Source: Bacillota bacterium
Lineage (GTDB): Bacteria; Bacillota; Clostridia; Saccharofermentanales; Saccharofermentanaceae
Reading direction: 5' to 3'
NCBI GenBank assembly: GCA_023397475.1
Contig: JAEWUD010000044.1
Span: forward strand, 1-64,000
Length of the DNA stretch: 64,000 nt
A model generated the notes under the pieces. It saw nothing but the letters and a program-made list of their open reading frames with translations. It had not been told where the DNA came from and searched no databases. Of this stretch, positions 26,508 to 35,591 are shown in pieces. Both the position numbers and the translations under genes were made by a program. Positions within the stretch are counted from its first letter, which is position 1, and each line of letters opens with the position of its first letter.

Positions 26508-27893
26508 CTATATACGACTTGCATCAATATCCCGCACTCCCAACGCATGCAGAAACGGAGCCGCTTTCTGCACCGTCTCCTCATATTCCGCGATTGGGTC
26601 TGATTCGTAGGTGATACCCCCGCCTGTGCCGAGGACGTATTCGTCGCCCCGGTGAACGAGCGTCCGGATGACAACGGAGAAATCCGCGTCGCCGTTCAGC
26701 GAGAGGTAACCGATCGCTCCGGTATAAAGGCCGCGACGGCTCTTCTCAAGTTGATCGATAATCTCCATGGCGCGACGTTTGGGTGCTCCGGTAATCGACC
26801 CGCCCGGGAAAAGAGCATGCAACGCGTCGACGGCGTTCTTGTCTTCCGATAATACACCCTCGACCGTCGTGACGAGTTGGAAAACGCTCGCGTACTCTTC
26901 GACCCGATTCGCGTCGGTCACCTGAACGCTTCCGGGGATGCAGACCTTGTTGAGATCATTGCGCTCGAGGTCGACGATCATCATCAGTTCGCTCCGGTCT
27001 TTGATGGATGAAGAGAGCTCCTCGCGAAGCCCGGCATCTTCTTCCTGCGTTCGCCCGCGCGGACGGGTCCCCTTAATCGGCCGCGTCTCGACGCGATTTC
27101 CAGTGACGCGCAAGAAGCGCTCGGGTGAACTGCTTACGGCGGTTAGTTCCGCGAACTGCACATAGGCGCCTAAGGGAGAAGGATGCGCGTTTCGAAGCCT
27201 CTCGAAAAGCACCCTCGGCGGGATCCGGCTCCGGATCGAAATTCTGCGCGAGAGATTCATCACGTAGATATCTCCGTCGACAATATGTCGAGTGACTTCG
27301 CGAACGGTCTCCTCGTATTTTTCCCGCGAACAATCCGATTTTGCTATGGAGTCTTCGGAGAGCGACGTCGCAGTCGCCTCCGCAAGGGTACTCGCACCAT
27401 GAATTCCGGCAATCCTTCTCTCCATGCGGTCGAGCGCCTCTTCGGAATCTTCGAGATGACCGTTGGCGACGAGAAACGTGGATTTTTCCTCGTGATCTGC
27501 GATGATGAAGCAATCGAAGAATAGGAACGCAAATCCCGGCAGATCCGAACTGTCCTCGTGCCGTGACGACACATTTTCCAACATCATTCCGTAGTCATAG
27601 GTCATGAAGCCGATGGCACCGTCAATGATCGGGAGATGCGTGTCGTTCGGTATGGTTTTTTTCGCGAAAAAATCCCTCAGGAATTCACGCGGATCCCCCG
27701 TCACGGTTACTCCGTCGACGCGAAGTTCGTCGTCATATGCAATGCGCATATACGGACGTGTTCCGAGGATAGAGAAGCGTGCGGTTCCGGATTGCATCGA
27801 GGAATCGAGAAACGCGATCTCGGTCTCCTCGGCAAATGCGGCGAATATGCCGGCGATATCGGAGTGCGGTTCGAGCCGACGGATACTAGTCAT
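26508..27893 (-). CDS. pabB: Aminodeoxychorismate synthase component I
   Basis: Aminates chorismate to 4-amino-4-deoxychorismate with ammonia supplied by PabA. 461 residues of the chorismate-binding fold. The motif PIKGTRPRG carries the Lys that marks PabB (anthranilate synthases have PIAGT). Other family stretches are VDLERNDLNKVC, FPGGSITGAPKRRAMEIID and GTGGGITYESDPIAEY. ATG 27893 overlaps the pabA stop by 8 nt; the open frame extends further upstream only inside pabA. A perfect TTTTCGCGAAAA lies within the gene at 27659-27670. Confidence 0.93.
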   Translation of the reverse strand: MTSIRRLEPHSDIAGIFAAFAEETEIAFLDSSMQSGTARFSILGTRPYMRIAYDDELRVDGVTVTGDPREFLRDFFAKKTIPNDTHLPIIDGAIGFMTYDYGMMLENVSSRHEDSSDLPGFAFLFFDCFIIADHEEKSTFLVANGHLEDSEEALDRMERRIAGIHGASTLAEATATSLSEDSIAKSDCSREKYEETVREVTRHIVDGDIYVMNLSRRISIRSRIPPRVLFERLRNAHPSPLGAYVQFAELTAVSSSPERFLRVTGNRVETRPIKGTRPRGRTQEEDAGLREELSSSIKDRSELMMIVDLERNDLNKVCIPGSVQVTDANRVEEYASVFQLVTTVEGVLSEDKNAVDALHALFPGGSITGAPKRRAMEIIDQLEKSRRGLYTGAIGYLSLNGDADFSVVIRTLVHRGDEYVLGTGGGITYESDPIAEYEETVQKAAPFLHALGVRDIDASRI

Positions 27894-28476
27894 GCGCGGC
27901 CCGCCACTGGTCACAGATACGGATGAAGTTCCCGATAAGTTCATGGCCGCCGGATGCCGCGTAGGCCTCCGGATGGAACTGGACGCCATAGACCGGATGT
28001 TTTCGGTGAGATAAGGCCATGACGGTTCCGGAGGAGGTCTCGGCGTCAATGCGCAGCTCGTCCGGCAGGGAGCCCGCGCGAACGACCAGTGAATGATAGC
28101 GAACGACAGGAAGCGGATTCACAAGATGCGCGAAAAGCCCCCGCTCCGTGTGACGGATCGCTGAAATCTTCCCATGCATCGGTCGGGTGCCGTGGACAAT
28201 CTCGCCTCCGTAGGCATGGGCGATGACTTGATGCCCGAGACAAACGCCAAGGATCGGGATCTTCGACGCGAAGGATCGGACGACATCAGCAGAGATACCG
28301 GCGTCTTCCGGCCGTCCGGGGCCCGGCGAGAGGATAATTCCATGCGGATGCATCGCCTCGATATCGGACAAGAGTAACGCATGGCAGTCACGTAACAAGA
28401 CCTCCCGGCCCAGTTCCCGGAAATATGTGCAGATATTGTGGACGAAAGAATCATGGTTGTCGATGATTAGAATCAT
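27886..28476 (-). CDS. pabA: Aminodeoxychorismate synthase component II (glutamine amidotransferase)
   Basis: 196 residues of a class I glutamine amidotransferase that releases ammonia for PabB. The catalytic Cys is in LGVCLGHQ and the His-Glu pair in FHPEA; the opening ILIIDNHDSFVHN and LSPGPGRPEDAG are family marks. The same protein may also serve anthranilate synthase in some species, but no trp genes are nearby. ATG 28476 has a GAGG-like site upstream. It is first in the pabA-pabB-pabC operon on the minus strand. Confidence 0.93.
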   Translation of the reverse strand: MILIIDNHDSFVHNICTYFRELGREVLLRDCHALLLSDIEAMHPHGIILSPGPGRPEDAGISADVVRSFASKIPILGVCLGHQVIAHAYGGEIVHGTRPMHGKISAIRHTERGLFAHLVNPLPVVRYHSLVVRAGSLPDELRIDAETSSGTVMALSHRKHPVYGVQFHPEAYAASGGHELIGNFIRICDQWRAAHD

Positions 28477-28686
28477 GCCGCCTCTGTTGTTCGATGATTG
28501 TACCGCCATCGTAAGCAATATTCGTGGATGACGCAAGGGTCATTTGCCGATGCATCCCTAAATCGCAACTTCACAGGGGTGTGCCGGATGCTTTTCGTGA
28601 AGAATTGCGCGATAATGAGAGGAATCCATGTAAGATTTCGAGGACATCGATTCGCAGGGATATACGCGAGAAGGAGATCTAAACCG

Positions 28687-29376
28687 ATGCGATATGACAC
28701 GATTTTATTCGACGCCGACGGAACCCTGTTTGATTTCGACCAGGCGGAAGCGACGGCGTTTCGATTGCTTCTGGAGAAGTATTCGATCCCGTACTCGTCC
28801 GGGACCTACGATATCTATCGTCGAATCAATCGGGAGAAGTGGCGGCAACTCGAAGAGGGAACGATTACGAAGGACCGTCTGGTCCGCGAGCGGTTCAGCG
28901 AGTTTTTTCGAGAGATCGGCGCGACGGAGGCAGATCCTGCGGACTGCAACGCTTTCTATCTCGACGCGCTGGCCGACAGCTCACATCTGCTCGACGGGGC
29001 GTTCGAGGTCTGTCAAGAACTTGCCCGCACGCATACCCTGGCGATTGTGACCAATGGGGTCGAGCGTACGCAGATGCGTCGGATCAACGCATCTCCGATT
29101 CTGCCGTTCATCAAGGACATTTTCGTCTCGGAGCGCGTCGGCGCCGCGAAGCCCGATACAGCGTATTTCGACTATGTGTTTGCTGCGATGGGCCTTACGG
29201 ATAAGAAGAGGGTGATCATCGTCGGCGACTCTCCCGGATCGGATATTCTCGGCGGGAACCGATACGGGATCGACACCTGCTATTATTCGCCCTCGGGACA
29301 GGCACCGGAGGGAGACATACGAGCGACATATACGATTTCGAACCTGCGGGAGCTGATTCCGATTCTTACTGAATAA
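28687..29376 (+). CDS. HAD-superfamily hydrolase, YjjG-type nucleotidase
   Basis: 229 residues. Motif I is FDADGTLFDFD with the nucleophile Asp, motif II is IVTNG, the Lys is in GAAKPDTAYF and motif IV is IVGDSPGSDILGG. The cap is the helical type found in YjjG/YfnB, which dephosphorylate pyrimidine nucleotides including damaged ones; that specificity is inferred from the family. Start 28687 has AAGGAG 9 nt upstream. It is divergent from the pab operon and is followed after 50 bp by the next gene. Confidence 0.85.
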   Translation: MRYDTILFDADGTLFDFDQAEATAFRLLLEKYSIPYSSGTYDIYRRINREKWRQLEEGTITKDRLVRERFSEFFREIGATEADPADCNAFYLDALADSSHLLDGAFEVCQELARTHTLAIVTNGVERTQMRRINASPILPFIKDIFVSERVGAAKPDTAYFDYVFAAMGLTDKKRVIIVGDSPGSDILGGNRYGIDTCYYSPSGQAPEGDIRATYTISNLRELIPILTE

Positions 29377-29426
29377 GCCGCAGGATGTGTGCACCAAAAA
29401 AACCGAACCGCAAAGGGAGGTATTCT

Positions 29427-29954
29427 ATGCCGAAAACCAGGAAAATGCTCAGCGATTGGGAGGCCCCCTATCTGGTGCCCCTCATCCGTCGGATCGAGAC
29501 GCAGAGCAAGGACACGCTGATCGTCTGGTCGACCGGATATGCGGAAGAGGTGCTGTTGCCGATTTGGGAGAAGGCCTTTCCGGAGGACTCGCGTCCGCGC
29601 GCGGCACTTCAGGCCGCAGGGGAGTGGCGGAATAAACTCATCAAATTACCGGAGGCGAAGAAACAGATCCTCCTGTGTCATGAGGCCGCGCGGGCATGCG
29701 ACGGAAATCCCGCCGCACAGGCGGCCGCTCGGGCAATCGGCCAGGTCGCGTCGACGATTCATGTGGCGCGTCACTGCATCGGTTTGCCGCTCTATGGTGC
29801 GTTGGCGGTTGCGTATGACCGCCTGGGCGCAGATGCGGCATGGCAGGAGCTCGAACCTGCCGCAGGAGAGGAATGCGGCAGGATGCTTGCGGCTCTTGTA
29901 CGCATCTCCAAAGTGGATGAACCGAATCCCGCCAAAATCTCCTGGGTCTGTTGA
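29427..29954 (+). CDS. Imm5-like putative immunity protein
   Basis: 175 residues, mainly helical, soluble, no signal peptide. The pattern ALQAAGEWR, AARACDGNPAAQAAARAIGQ and VASTIHVARHCIGLPLYGALA (given in pieces) resembles the Imm5 family of putative immunity proteins, with the paired His residues spaced as in that family. No toxin gene is adjacent, so the call rests on similarity only and the function may be different. GGGAGG precedes ATG 29427. Confidence 0.6.
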   Translation: MPKTRKMLSDWEAPYLVPLIRRIETQSKDTLIVWSTGYAEEVLLPIWEKAFPEDSRPRAALQAAGEWRNKLIKLPEAKKQILLCHEAARACDGNPAAQAAARAIGQVASTIHVARHCIGLPLYGALAVAYDRLGADAAWQELEPAAGEECGRMLAALVRISKVDEPNPAKISWVC

Positions 29955-29986
29955 TCCGAATTTCGCTTGATCCTCATGGGGATGTG

Positions 29987-30775
29987 TCACGCGCGATCCG
30001 GGCGACCCGTTTCTATGGATCGAAAGAAATAGTGCGCATAGCCGTCTTCATCCAGAAGCCTTGAGGCACGAACGCCGAAAACGCTCTCGATATGCCCGGA
30101 CGCGAGAAGCTCTTCCGGGGTGAGCACGCAGGTGAGAGATCCCTTGTCGAGGACCGCGATCCGATCACAGACGCGAAAGGCATAATCAAGATTATGGACG
30201 ACCATCGCCACCGCACGACCTTCATCGGCCAGATTTCGAAGGAGATGGGCGAGATCATTCGTGTGGCGGATGTCGAGCGAGGCGGTAGGCTCATCGAGAA
30301 GGAGCGTCTCGGAACCGACCACCATAGCCATCGCGAGATAAACCTTCTGGCGTTGTCCTCCGGAGAGCTCTGCGACATAGGTGTCGCGAAGATCCGATAA
30401 ATCCAGCCGCCGCATGACTGTTTCACAGAGTTCGATGTCCTTCTTACTATAATGACGCGGATACCCGAGATGTGGGAATCGCCCGTGAAGAATCAGTCGT
30501 CGAACCGTCAAGGCCGGGGCGGGATGCTCCTGCGGAAGATAAGAGACACGACGCGCGATCTCGACCGGGGAGAGGTTCTTTGTCGGTACATTATCCAGAA
30601 GAATCTCGCCGCTGTGAATCTCGCAGAGGCCGACGGCGGCGCGAAGAAGCGTCGATTTCCCGGCGCCGTTCGGACCGATCAGCCCGGTGATTTTCCCGGG
30701 GATCAGCGAGAGGCTTATGCCGGAGATCACATCGCGTTTCGCGTATCCCGCGGACAGATCGACATACTCAAGCAT
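29987..30775 (-). CDS. Iron/cobalamin-type ABC transporter ATP-binding protein
   Basis: 262 residues, FecE/BtuD type. Walker A is GPNGAGKST, the signature is LSGGQRQKVYLAMAM, Walker B is TLLLDEPTASLD and the switch His is in MVVHNLDYAF. It is the last gene of a three-gene importer on the minus strand and overlaps the permease gene by 8 nt. ATG 30775 follows AAGGAG. It supplies energy for uptake of a chelated metal or corrinoid. Confidence 0.9.
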   Translation of the reverse strand: MLEYVDLSAGYAKRDVISGISLSLIPGKITGLIGPNGAGKSTLLRAAVGLCEIHSGEILLDNVPTKNLSPVEIARRVSYLPQEHPAPALTVRRLILHGRFPHLGYPRHYSKKDIELCETVMRRLDLSDLRDTYVAELSGGQRQKVYLAMAMVVGSETLLLDEPTASLDIRHTNDLAHLLRNLADEGRAVAMVVHNLDYAFRVCDRIAVLDKGSLTCVLTPEELLASGHIESVFGVRASRLLDEDGYAHYFFRSIETGRPDRA

Positions 30776-31763
30776 TCTGCCAACTCCTTTTCCGGCGAAG
30801 TAGGAGCCAGAGGAAGAACGGCACGCCCAGAAGGGAGATAACAATGCCGACCGGAACCTCATACGGCGCGAAAACAAGCCTCGAAGCCGCATCGCACGAG
30901 ACGAGAAGAAGCGCGCCTGTCAATGCGGATACGGGGAGAAGATACCGCATCTCACCTCCGACCAGAAGTCGCGCGACATGCGGTACCACAAGGCCCATGA
31001 AGCCGATCAGCCCCGCGAAGGAGACCGAGGCACCCGCAAGTACAGACGCGAGAATCAGGAAGAGGAAACGATAGGATTTGAGCCGCAGCCCCAGGGATGT
31101 CGCAGTCTCTTCACCCACCGAGAGAACCTCGAGTTCGTTGCGAAAGAGATAGGCGAGGACCATGGCGACCAAAATGACGAGCCCCGCGGGCGCCAGAACC
31201 CGTTCATCTACGGCGCTGAGACTGCCGGTTCGAAAGAGTTTGCTGCCCAGCATCGCATCATCGCGCACCGAATAGATGAAGTCCGTCGCACTGTTGACGA
31301 GACTGTTTACAGCGATGCCGGCCAGAATGAGAGCAAGCTTCGAGAATCGGGCGCGCGATCCGAGAAAATAAATGAACAGCATTGCTGAAAGAGCGCCGGC
31401 AAACGCCGCACCGGGCAGCAGGAAATACGCGGTCGGGAAGAGCATCGAGCAGACGACCACGGAGAATCCCGCGCCCGCGTTCACGCCGATCAGATTCGGA
31501 CTCGCGAGCGGATTATCGAAAACCGTCTGGATAATCGTTCCAGCAACCGCGAGTCCGGCTCCGGCCAGAAGACCTGCCGCCAGACGGGGAAGCCGTAGGA
31601 ATCGCAAGACAAACAGTGCGGTATCCGAGCCGCGTCCGAGAAGAATGTCGCCCCATGCGGACAAGCTGAACTCCGCCGGCCCGGAAAGCATCGCCAACGC
31701 CGACGCAGCGAGCAGCAGAAGGAGCAGTAAGAGAATCAATCCCGCGACCTTCTTATTTGGCAT
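30768..31763 (-). CDS. Iron/cobalamin-type ABC transporter permease (FecCD family)
   Basis: 331 residues with about ten membrane segments. Family marks are LRLPRLAAGLLAGAGLAVAG, NPLASPNLIGVNAGAGF and the coupling loop region FAGLIGFMGLVVPHVARLL. ATG 31763 has GGAGGAG upstream and overlaps the end of the binding-protein gene by 11 nt. A single permease gene implies a homodimer. The substrate is not determined. Confidence 0.9.
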   Translation of the reverse strand: MPNKKVAGLILLLLLLLLAASALAMLSGPAEFSLSAWGDILLGRGSDTALFVLRFLRLPRLAAGLLAGAGLAVAGTIIQTVFDNPLASPNLIGVNAGAGFSVVVCSMLFPTAYFLLPGAAFAGALSAMLFIYFLGSRARFSKLALILAGIAVNSLVNSATDFIYSVRDDAMLGSKLFRTGSLSAVDERVLAPAGLVILVAMVLAYLFRNELEVLSVGEETATSLGLRLKSYRFLFLILASVLAGASVSFAGLIGFMGLVVPHVARLLVGGEMRYLLPVSALTGALLLVSCDAASRLVFAPYEVPVGIVISLLGVPFFLWLLLRRKRSWQNA

Positions 31764-32700
31764 TTTCTCCTCCGTACAGAATATCCGCGAGGAACCGGTA
31801 ACTCTCATCCCAGCGTTCATTGGGCTTGAGGTGAAAGAGATCCTGTGGAAGAAGGAAGTATCGATTCTCCTTCACAGCCGTCAATGTGCTCCACGCGGGG
31901 CTTGCGGTGAAGTGCTCATCGACATACGCCAGAGCCTCTTCCGAATCTCCCATCGTCGTGATGAAGATATACTCCGGATCGGCGGCGAGGATGGCTTCCA
32001 GGCTTAAGTTCTCCGTGTAAAGCGAATCGCCGTCCGCGATGTTTGTGCATCCGAGATCCTGAAGCATTTGTCCGGTCATACTGGAACTATCCTTGGCGGC
32101 GATCCCAGTCGAATACGCACGCAGAAAGAGAATGGTCGGCCGCGACCCGTCAGCTCTCGCAATCTGTTCTTGAATCCGCGTTTCCACGTCGTCGACATAT
32201 TCCACGTGAAGATCTATGCGGCCGGTGATTTTCGCGAAAATATCCATCATCTCCTTGTAGTCGGAGAATGTCTCAATATCAAAAAAAGCATATGCGATTC
32301 CGGCCTTCTCAAGAATCGGAGAGAGAGAGACCTGTCCCGAGATCGCAGAGGAGAGCAGGACAAAATCGAGCTCAGAGGTGATGATCGACTCGATATCCGG
32401 GGACTTGACGCTCCCGAGAGATATTACATCTTTCGCAAGCGACAAATTGGCAAGCTCGAAGGCATCCTCCGTTGCAGCGGTAATCGACCCGCCCGCAAGT
32501 TTCCATGCCTGCGCGAGACTTCCGGAGAGAATTCCCACGCGAATAGGACTTGCGATAATGACCTCCCGATCCAGCGCATCCGTAAACGTCACGGAGGTCA
32601 TTGCCTCTGATGGAATCGGCTCATTGGAACGCCCCATACATCCGGCGATCAGGATCAGGGAAAGAAGAATGAGTAGTGTGCTTGTGATTTTACCACGCAT
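31753..32700 (-). CDS. Iron/cobalamin-type ABC transporter substrate-binding lipoprotein
   Basis: 315 residues. The signal peptide ends in LILIAGC, a clear lipobox. The mature part is a two-lobe, helix-linked class III binding protein (PF01497 type): VTFTDALDREVIIASPIRV opens lobe one, and DLGCTNIAD, EAILAADPEYIFI and YRFLADILYG mark lobe two. It captures a siderophore, haem or corrinoid; the sequence does not say which. First gene of the operon; a 14-bp palindrome lies about 70 bp upstream. Confidence 0.88.
   Translation of the reverse strand: MRGKITSTLLILLSLILIAGCMGRSNEPIPSEAMTSVTFTDALDREVIIASPIRVGILSGSLAQAWKLAGGSITAATEDAFELANLSLAKDVISLGSVKSPDIESIITSELDFVLLSSAISGQVSLSPILEKAGIAYAFFDIETFSDYKEMMDIFAKITGRIDLHVEYVDDVETRIQEQIARADGSRPTILFLRAYSTGIAAKDSSSMTGQMLQDLGCTNIADGDSLYTENLSLEAILAADPEYIFITTMGDSEEALAYVDEHFTASPAWSTLTAVKENRYFLLPQDLFHLKPNERWDESYRFLADILYGGENAK
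32229..32240. repeat. 12-bp palindrome TTTTCGCGAAAA inside the binding-protein gene
   Basis: Perfect copy of the word also found at 8311, 15809, 27659 and 36948. Confidence 0.6.
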
Positions 32701-32770
32701 CGGAACGGCCCTCTTTTCACAAGAAAGTATGGTTCTTGATCAGGTATACCAGAAGCGAAGTCGCATATAA

Positions 32771-32784
32771 GTTGGATATCCAAC
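32771..32784. promoter_or_regulatory. Possible operator of the metal/corrinoid ABC operon
   Basis: GTTGGATATCCAAC is a perfect 14-bp palindrome about 70 bp upstream of the binding-protein start on the minus strand, near a TTATAT that could be part of a -10 element. It does not match the Fur consensus. Operator function is inference from position. Confidence 0.45.
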
Positions 32785-32847
32785 ACAAAGACCCAGTGAA
32801 ATGCGAAGAGTCCGTATTTATTGATCTGATTCTATGATACACCACGA

Positions 32848-33057
32848 TCATTTTGAAGGAATAGTACCTGCTTCCATCAGAACTTCAATCAGTGCGTGAT
32901 TCTCGCATTGCAGGATGCTATTGCTGCCCGTTCGCATAGGGAAGATTCCGAATCCGTAGTCCTCCTCCGAAGAGACATCGGCAAAGGATCGATAGGTGAA
33001 CAGACCCGTATGGACATCATGTTCTTCGCACCATTGGTAAACATCGGAAATCTTACT
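32848..33057 (-). pseudogene. Start-less 70-codon frame, likely gene remnant
   Basis: The frame reads ISDVYQWCEEHDVHTGLFTY, RSFADVSSEEDYGFGIFPM and so on to a TGA at 32848, with codon use that looks coding. It has no ATG, GTG or TTG near its beginning and is closed upstream by a stop that overlaps the end of the next gene (33053). It may be the C-terminal remnant of a gene cut by deletion, or continue the upstream gene after a frameshift. No family is recognised. Confidence 0.4.
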
Positions 33058-33985
33058 TCATAATCTTTTCGCTGACATAACGGTAGATGAGGACGCTGGC
33101 AAGTGCGACCAACGGGCCTAGGCTGACTTTGGCCTGTAATTCCGTGGCGGTATCATAGGCTAAACGCGAGAGTTGATCCACGTTCAACGCTTGGGAAATT
33201 GCGGGAAAGACTTCCGGTGAGAAAACCAGATGAGAGAGGATGTAACCCTCGAGGATGATGAAAAAAATCTGGATACCGATTGCAATGCCTCTGCTTACGG
33301 AACTATCCCCTCCAGCCGCGCGTCGAAAGCAAGCCAAGGTCAAGTAAACTACCCCGATCGAAAACGCTCCGCTCACATAATAAATGACATCATCTCCGAG
33401 AAAATACATGAGGAACGGAATCCAAACCGTCGCGATCACCAATCGAACCAACACCGTAACAACGAGTGCAAAAAGGCGATTCTCATACTGCACGACGGTT
33501 CGGGATTCCGTCAGAAGCTCATCGATCACTTCGGTCTGCGATTCCGGCGGATTTATGAAACAATCGTCGCAGAGGAACCCGTTTATCTTTTCGGTGTTTC
33601 GATACAAGACGGTGTTGTTGTCTTTGCCGCAGAGAAAACACCCGCCTTTGATGTTTTGCTCCTTTGACCAGGACAACAGAAATTCCACGACATCTGTAAG
33701 GTGCGTAAGCCATGCGGTGGAAACCGTCGTGACGTGAGTCGAGATGGCGTGCTCTTTGGTGATAAATGGACCGATCAGGCAAAGCTGTCGGGATGCCGCT
33801 GTGTTATTTAGGGCATCCAGCTGATCCTCAGTCATGACCGATACCGCCATTCGAATCTCGATCCGGGAATCCTCCGGCTGATACTCCAATGAGAAATACC
33901 GTCCCTCGATGATCGCGGCAAATGTATTTTCTTCATACTCGTTGAAGTCGGTCGAAGTCACGATTTCCAATGCAATGTCGGGCAT
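33053..33985 (-). CDS. Zinc-ribbon membrane protein of unknown function, paralogue 2
   Basis: 310 residues. It shares with the neighbour at 34029 and the gene at 22216 an N-terminal soluble domain (IALEIVTSTDFNEY, EGRYFS), a ribbon of two CxxC pairs (CFLCGKDNNTVLYRN...LCDDC) and about four C-terminal membrane segments. ATG 33985 has GAGGTGA just upstream; a GTG two codons earlier overlaps that site. It follows paralogue 3 after about 43 bp, so the two are probably co-transcribed. Function unknown. Confidence 0.72.
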   Translation of the reverse strand: MPDIALEIVTSTDFNEYEENTFAAIIEGRYFSLEYQPEDSRIEIRMAVSVMTEDQLDALNNTAASRQLCLIGPFITKEHAISTHVTTVSTAWLTHLTDVVEFLLSWSKEQNIKGGCFLCGKDNNTVLYRNTEKINGFLCDDCFINPPESQTEVIDELLTESRTVVQYENRLFALVVTVLVRLVIATVWIPFLMYFLGDDVIYYVSGAFSIGVVYLTLACFRRAAGGDSSVSRGIAIGIQIFFIILEGYILSHLVFSPEVFPAISQALNVDQLSRLAYDTATELQAKVSLGPLVALASVLIYRYVSEKIMK

Positions 33986-34028
33986 AGTCACCTCTTGTCA
34001 TTTAGGATACTTCGGATCTTTTCAAAAG

Positions 34029-34994
34029 TTACTCGAGAAAGTGTTTTATTCCACGAATCAGGAAATACGAGATTGCGACGAAAGCTAAACCAGTCAACGG
34101 AAGAACGATGAGGTTTACCACGATATATGCGCCATGGAGGCCGGGACTGGACAAATAGTGAGATAGATTGAGAATAACTTCAAAAATGTTCAGATTGACA
34201 TCCGGAAAGACGCTATTTACATGTTCCGAAACGATCGAGCCCGCGGATATATAGTACTCCAGAAAACTGAATCCAACTAAGAGCGTTGTAACGATAACTT
34301 TGCTGAGATTGCTGAAAATTCCTGCGAATTTTCGATATAACAGATAGGATATGAAAGTTATTCCAGCAGAGCCAAAAAGGGGAACAAGGATGGCCAATTT
34401 CGAGTCTAAAGCAAACATCATGGTTGGGATCCAAATCACGCTAAATGCGGCCCGGACGAGAAGCGTCAGGCAAATGCCGCGCCAGCGATTCTCCAGCACA
34501 ACCGGTTTTCTTGCTTCAGCCTTCATCTGTTCGATTTCCTGTGAATACAGGTTCGGCGGGGCTTCGAGACACTGGTCACAGATATAAGCATTTCGATCAT
34601 CGTCATTGCGATACAGGACGGTGAGATCGTCTCTTCCGCATAGAAAACATCCGCTGGTGATTTGGTTCGCCGCAGCCCATTCGCCCAGAAGCGTCACGGC
34701 ACTTTTGAATCGGCTCAACCATTCCGCGTCGTAAACAGGAACCCGACCGCAGACAGAATGATCTTCGAAGTGTAGCGTTTCCTCGCTCATACACGCGGAG
34801 GCACGGACGCGTGCGAGTAAGTTATCTTTGGCAACAGGGGTTAGAGAGGATATTCCCATCGTTACATAGATTTGCTTCTCTTCGGGAATAAACCAGGCGC
34901 TAAAATATCGGCCGTCAACCCGCCCGGCGAAAAAGTTCGGGAAGTATTCGGAGAAGTCGGTCGAAGTTACCAGTTCAAACGCTACGTCGGTCAT
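34029..34994 (-). CDS. Zinc-ribbon membrane protein of unknown function, paralogue 3
   Basis: 321 residues. The opening TDVAFELVTSTDFSEY, the GRYFSAW motif, the ribbon CFLCGRDDLTVLYRN...ICDQC and the four membrane segments match paralogue 2 closely, more so than the copy at 22216. The spacing between the CxxC pairs (about 21 residues) is constant in these two. The first gene of a two-gene minus-strand unit. The ribosome site GGAG is followed by ATG 34994. Confidence 0.72.
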   Translation of the reverse strand: MTDVAFELVTSTDFSEYFPNFFAGRVDGRYFSAWFIPEEKQIYVTMGISSLTPVAKDNLLARVRASACMSEETLHFEDHSVCGRVPVYDAEWLSRFKSAVTLLGEWAAANQITSGCFLCGRDDLTVLYRNDDDRNAYICDQCLEAPPNLYSQEIEQMKAEARKPVVLENRWRGICLTLLVRAAFSVIWIPTMMFALDSKLAILVPLFGSAGITFISYLLYRKFAGIFSNLSKVIVTTLLVGFSFLEYYISAGSIVSEHVNSVFPDVNLNIFEVILNLSHYLSSPGLHGAYIVVNLIVLPLTGLAFVAISYFLIRGIKHFLE

Positions 34995-35109
34995 ACGTAC
35001 TCCATTTGTCGGAAACAGGGAGGACTAAACGTTCTGCTCTAAAGATACCTCGCTATTGCACAAAAATCAATAGCGACAAATACAGACTCCTTTGTCCGCT
35101 GCCCCATGG

Positions 35110-35118
35110 TGATATAAT
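35110..35118 (+). promoter_or_regulatory. Extended -10 promoter before the decayed acetyltransferase
   Basis: TGATATAAT is an extended -10 element, with TTGTCC 15 bp upstream of the hexamer as a weak -35. It lies about 70 bp before the start of the GNAT remnant. Confidence 0.5.
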
Positions 35119-35189
35119 GATTTTATACGGAAGAATCTCGCGGGAGTTTTTCGCGAGATAATAATAAAGAAGCGAGGACGACCATACGA

Positions 35190-35543
35190 TGCTTGAGCCC
35201 ATAGGTACCGCAACTATAACAACAGAACGGCTCATCCTTCGACCCTTTGCCAGGGAGGATGCCGACGTGACATTTCGCGGAGATCGAGTATTGTATCGGC
35301 GTTGATTTTCAAGGCAAGGGATACGCGACGGAAGCGACGCGTGCCGTGATCGAGTACGGCTTTCAGAAGATGGGACTCAATAAAGTTCAGATCTGTCATA
35401 ACGCGCGAAATCCGCGTTCGAAGCGGGTCATCGAGAAATGCGGTTTTACGTACGAGGGAACCCTGCGCGACTATTTTCTGATGGACGGAGAATATGTTGA
35501 CCGACTGTATTATTCGATTCTTGCAAGAGAGTTTGCGACGTGA
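35190..35543 (+). pseudogene. RimJ/RimL-type GNAT acetyltransferase, internally deleted and frameshifted
   Basis: The frame from ATG 35190 reads a normal N-terminus (TITTERLILRPFAREDADV) and then stops at TGA 35305. A second frame picks up at about 35267 with HFAEIEYCIGVDFQGKGYAT and runs as a normal RimJ/RimL C-terminal half to 35543 (GKGYATEATRAVIEY, NARNPRSKRVIEKCGF, EYVDRLYYSIL). About 70 residues between the two halves are missing and the phase is shifted, as expected of a deletion not divisible by three. A plausible promoter remains upstream. Confidence 0.82.
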
Positions 35544-35591
35544 CTTGTATATGCGCAAAAAAGAGCAGTTCTTGTGGAGGAGGTTCAACCC

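Noticed and set aside
26508..28476. Anthranilate synthase (trpE-trpG) instead of pabB-pabA
   Set aside because: The PIKGT motif with Lys marks aminodeoxychorismate synthase, and a lyase-type pabC follows.
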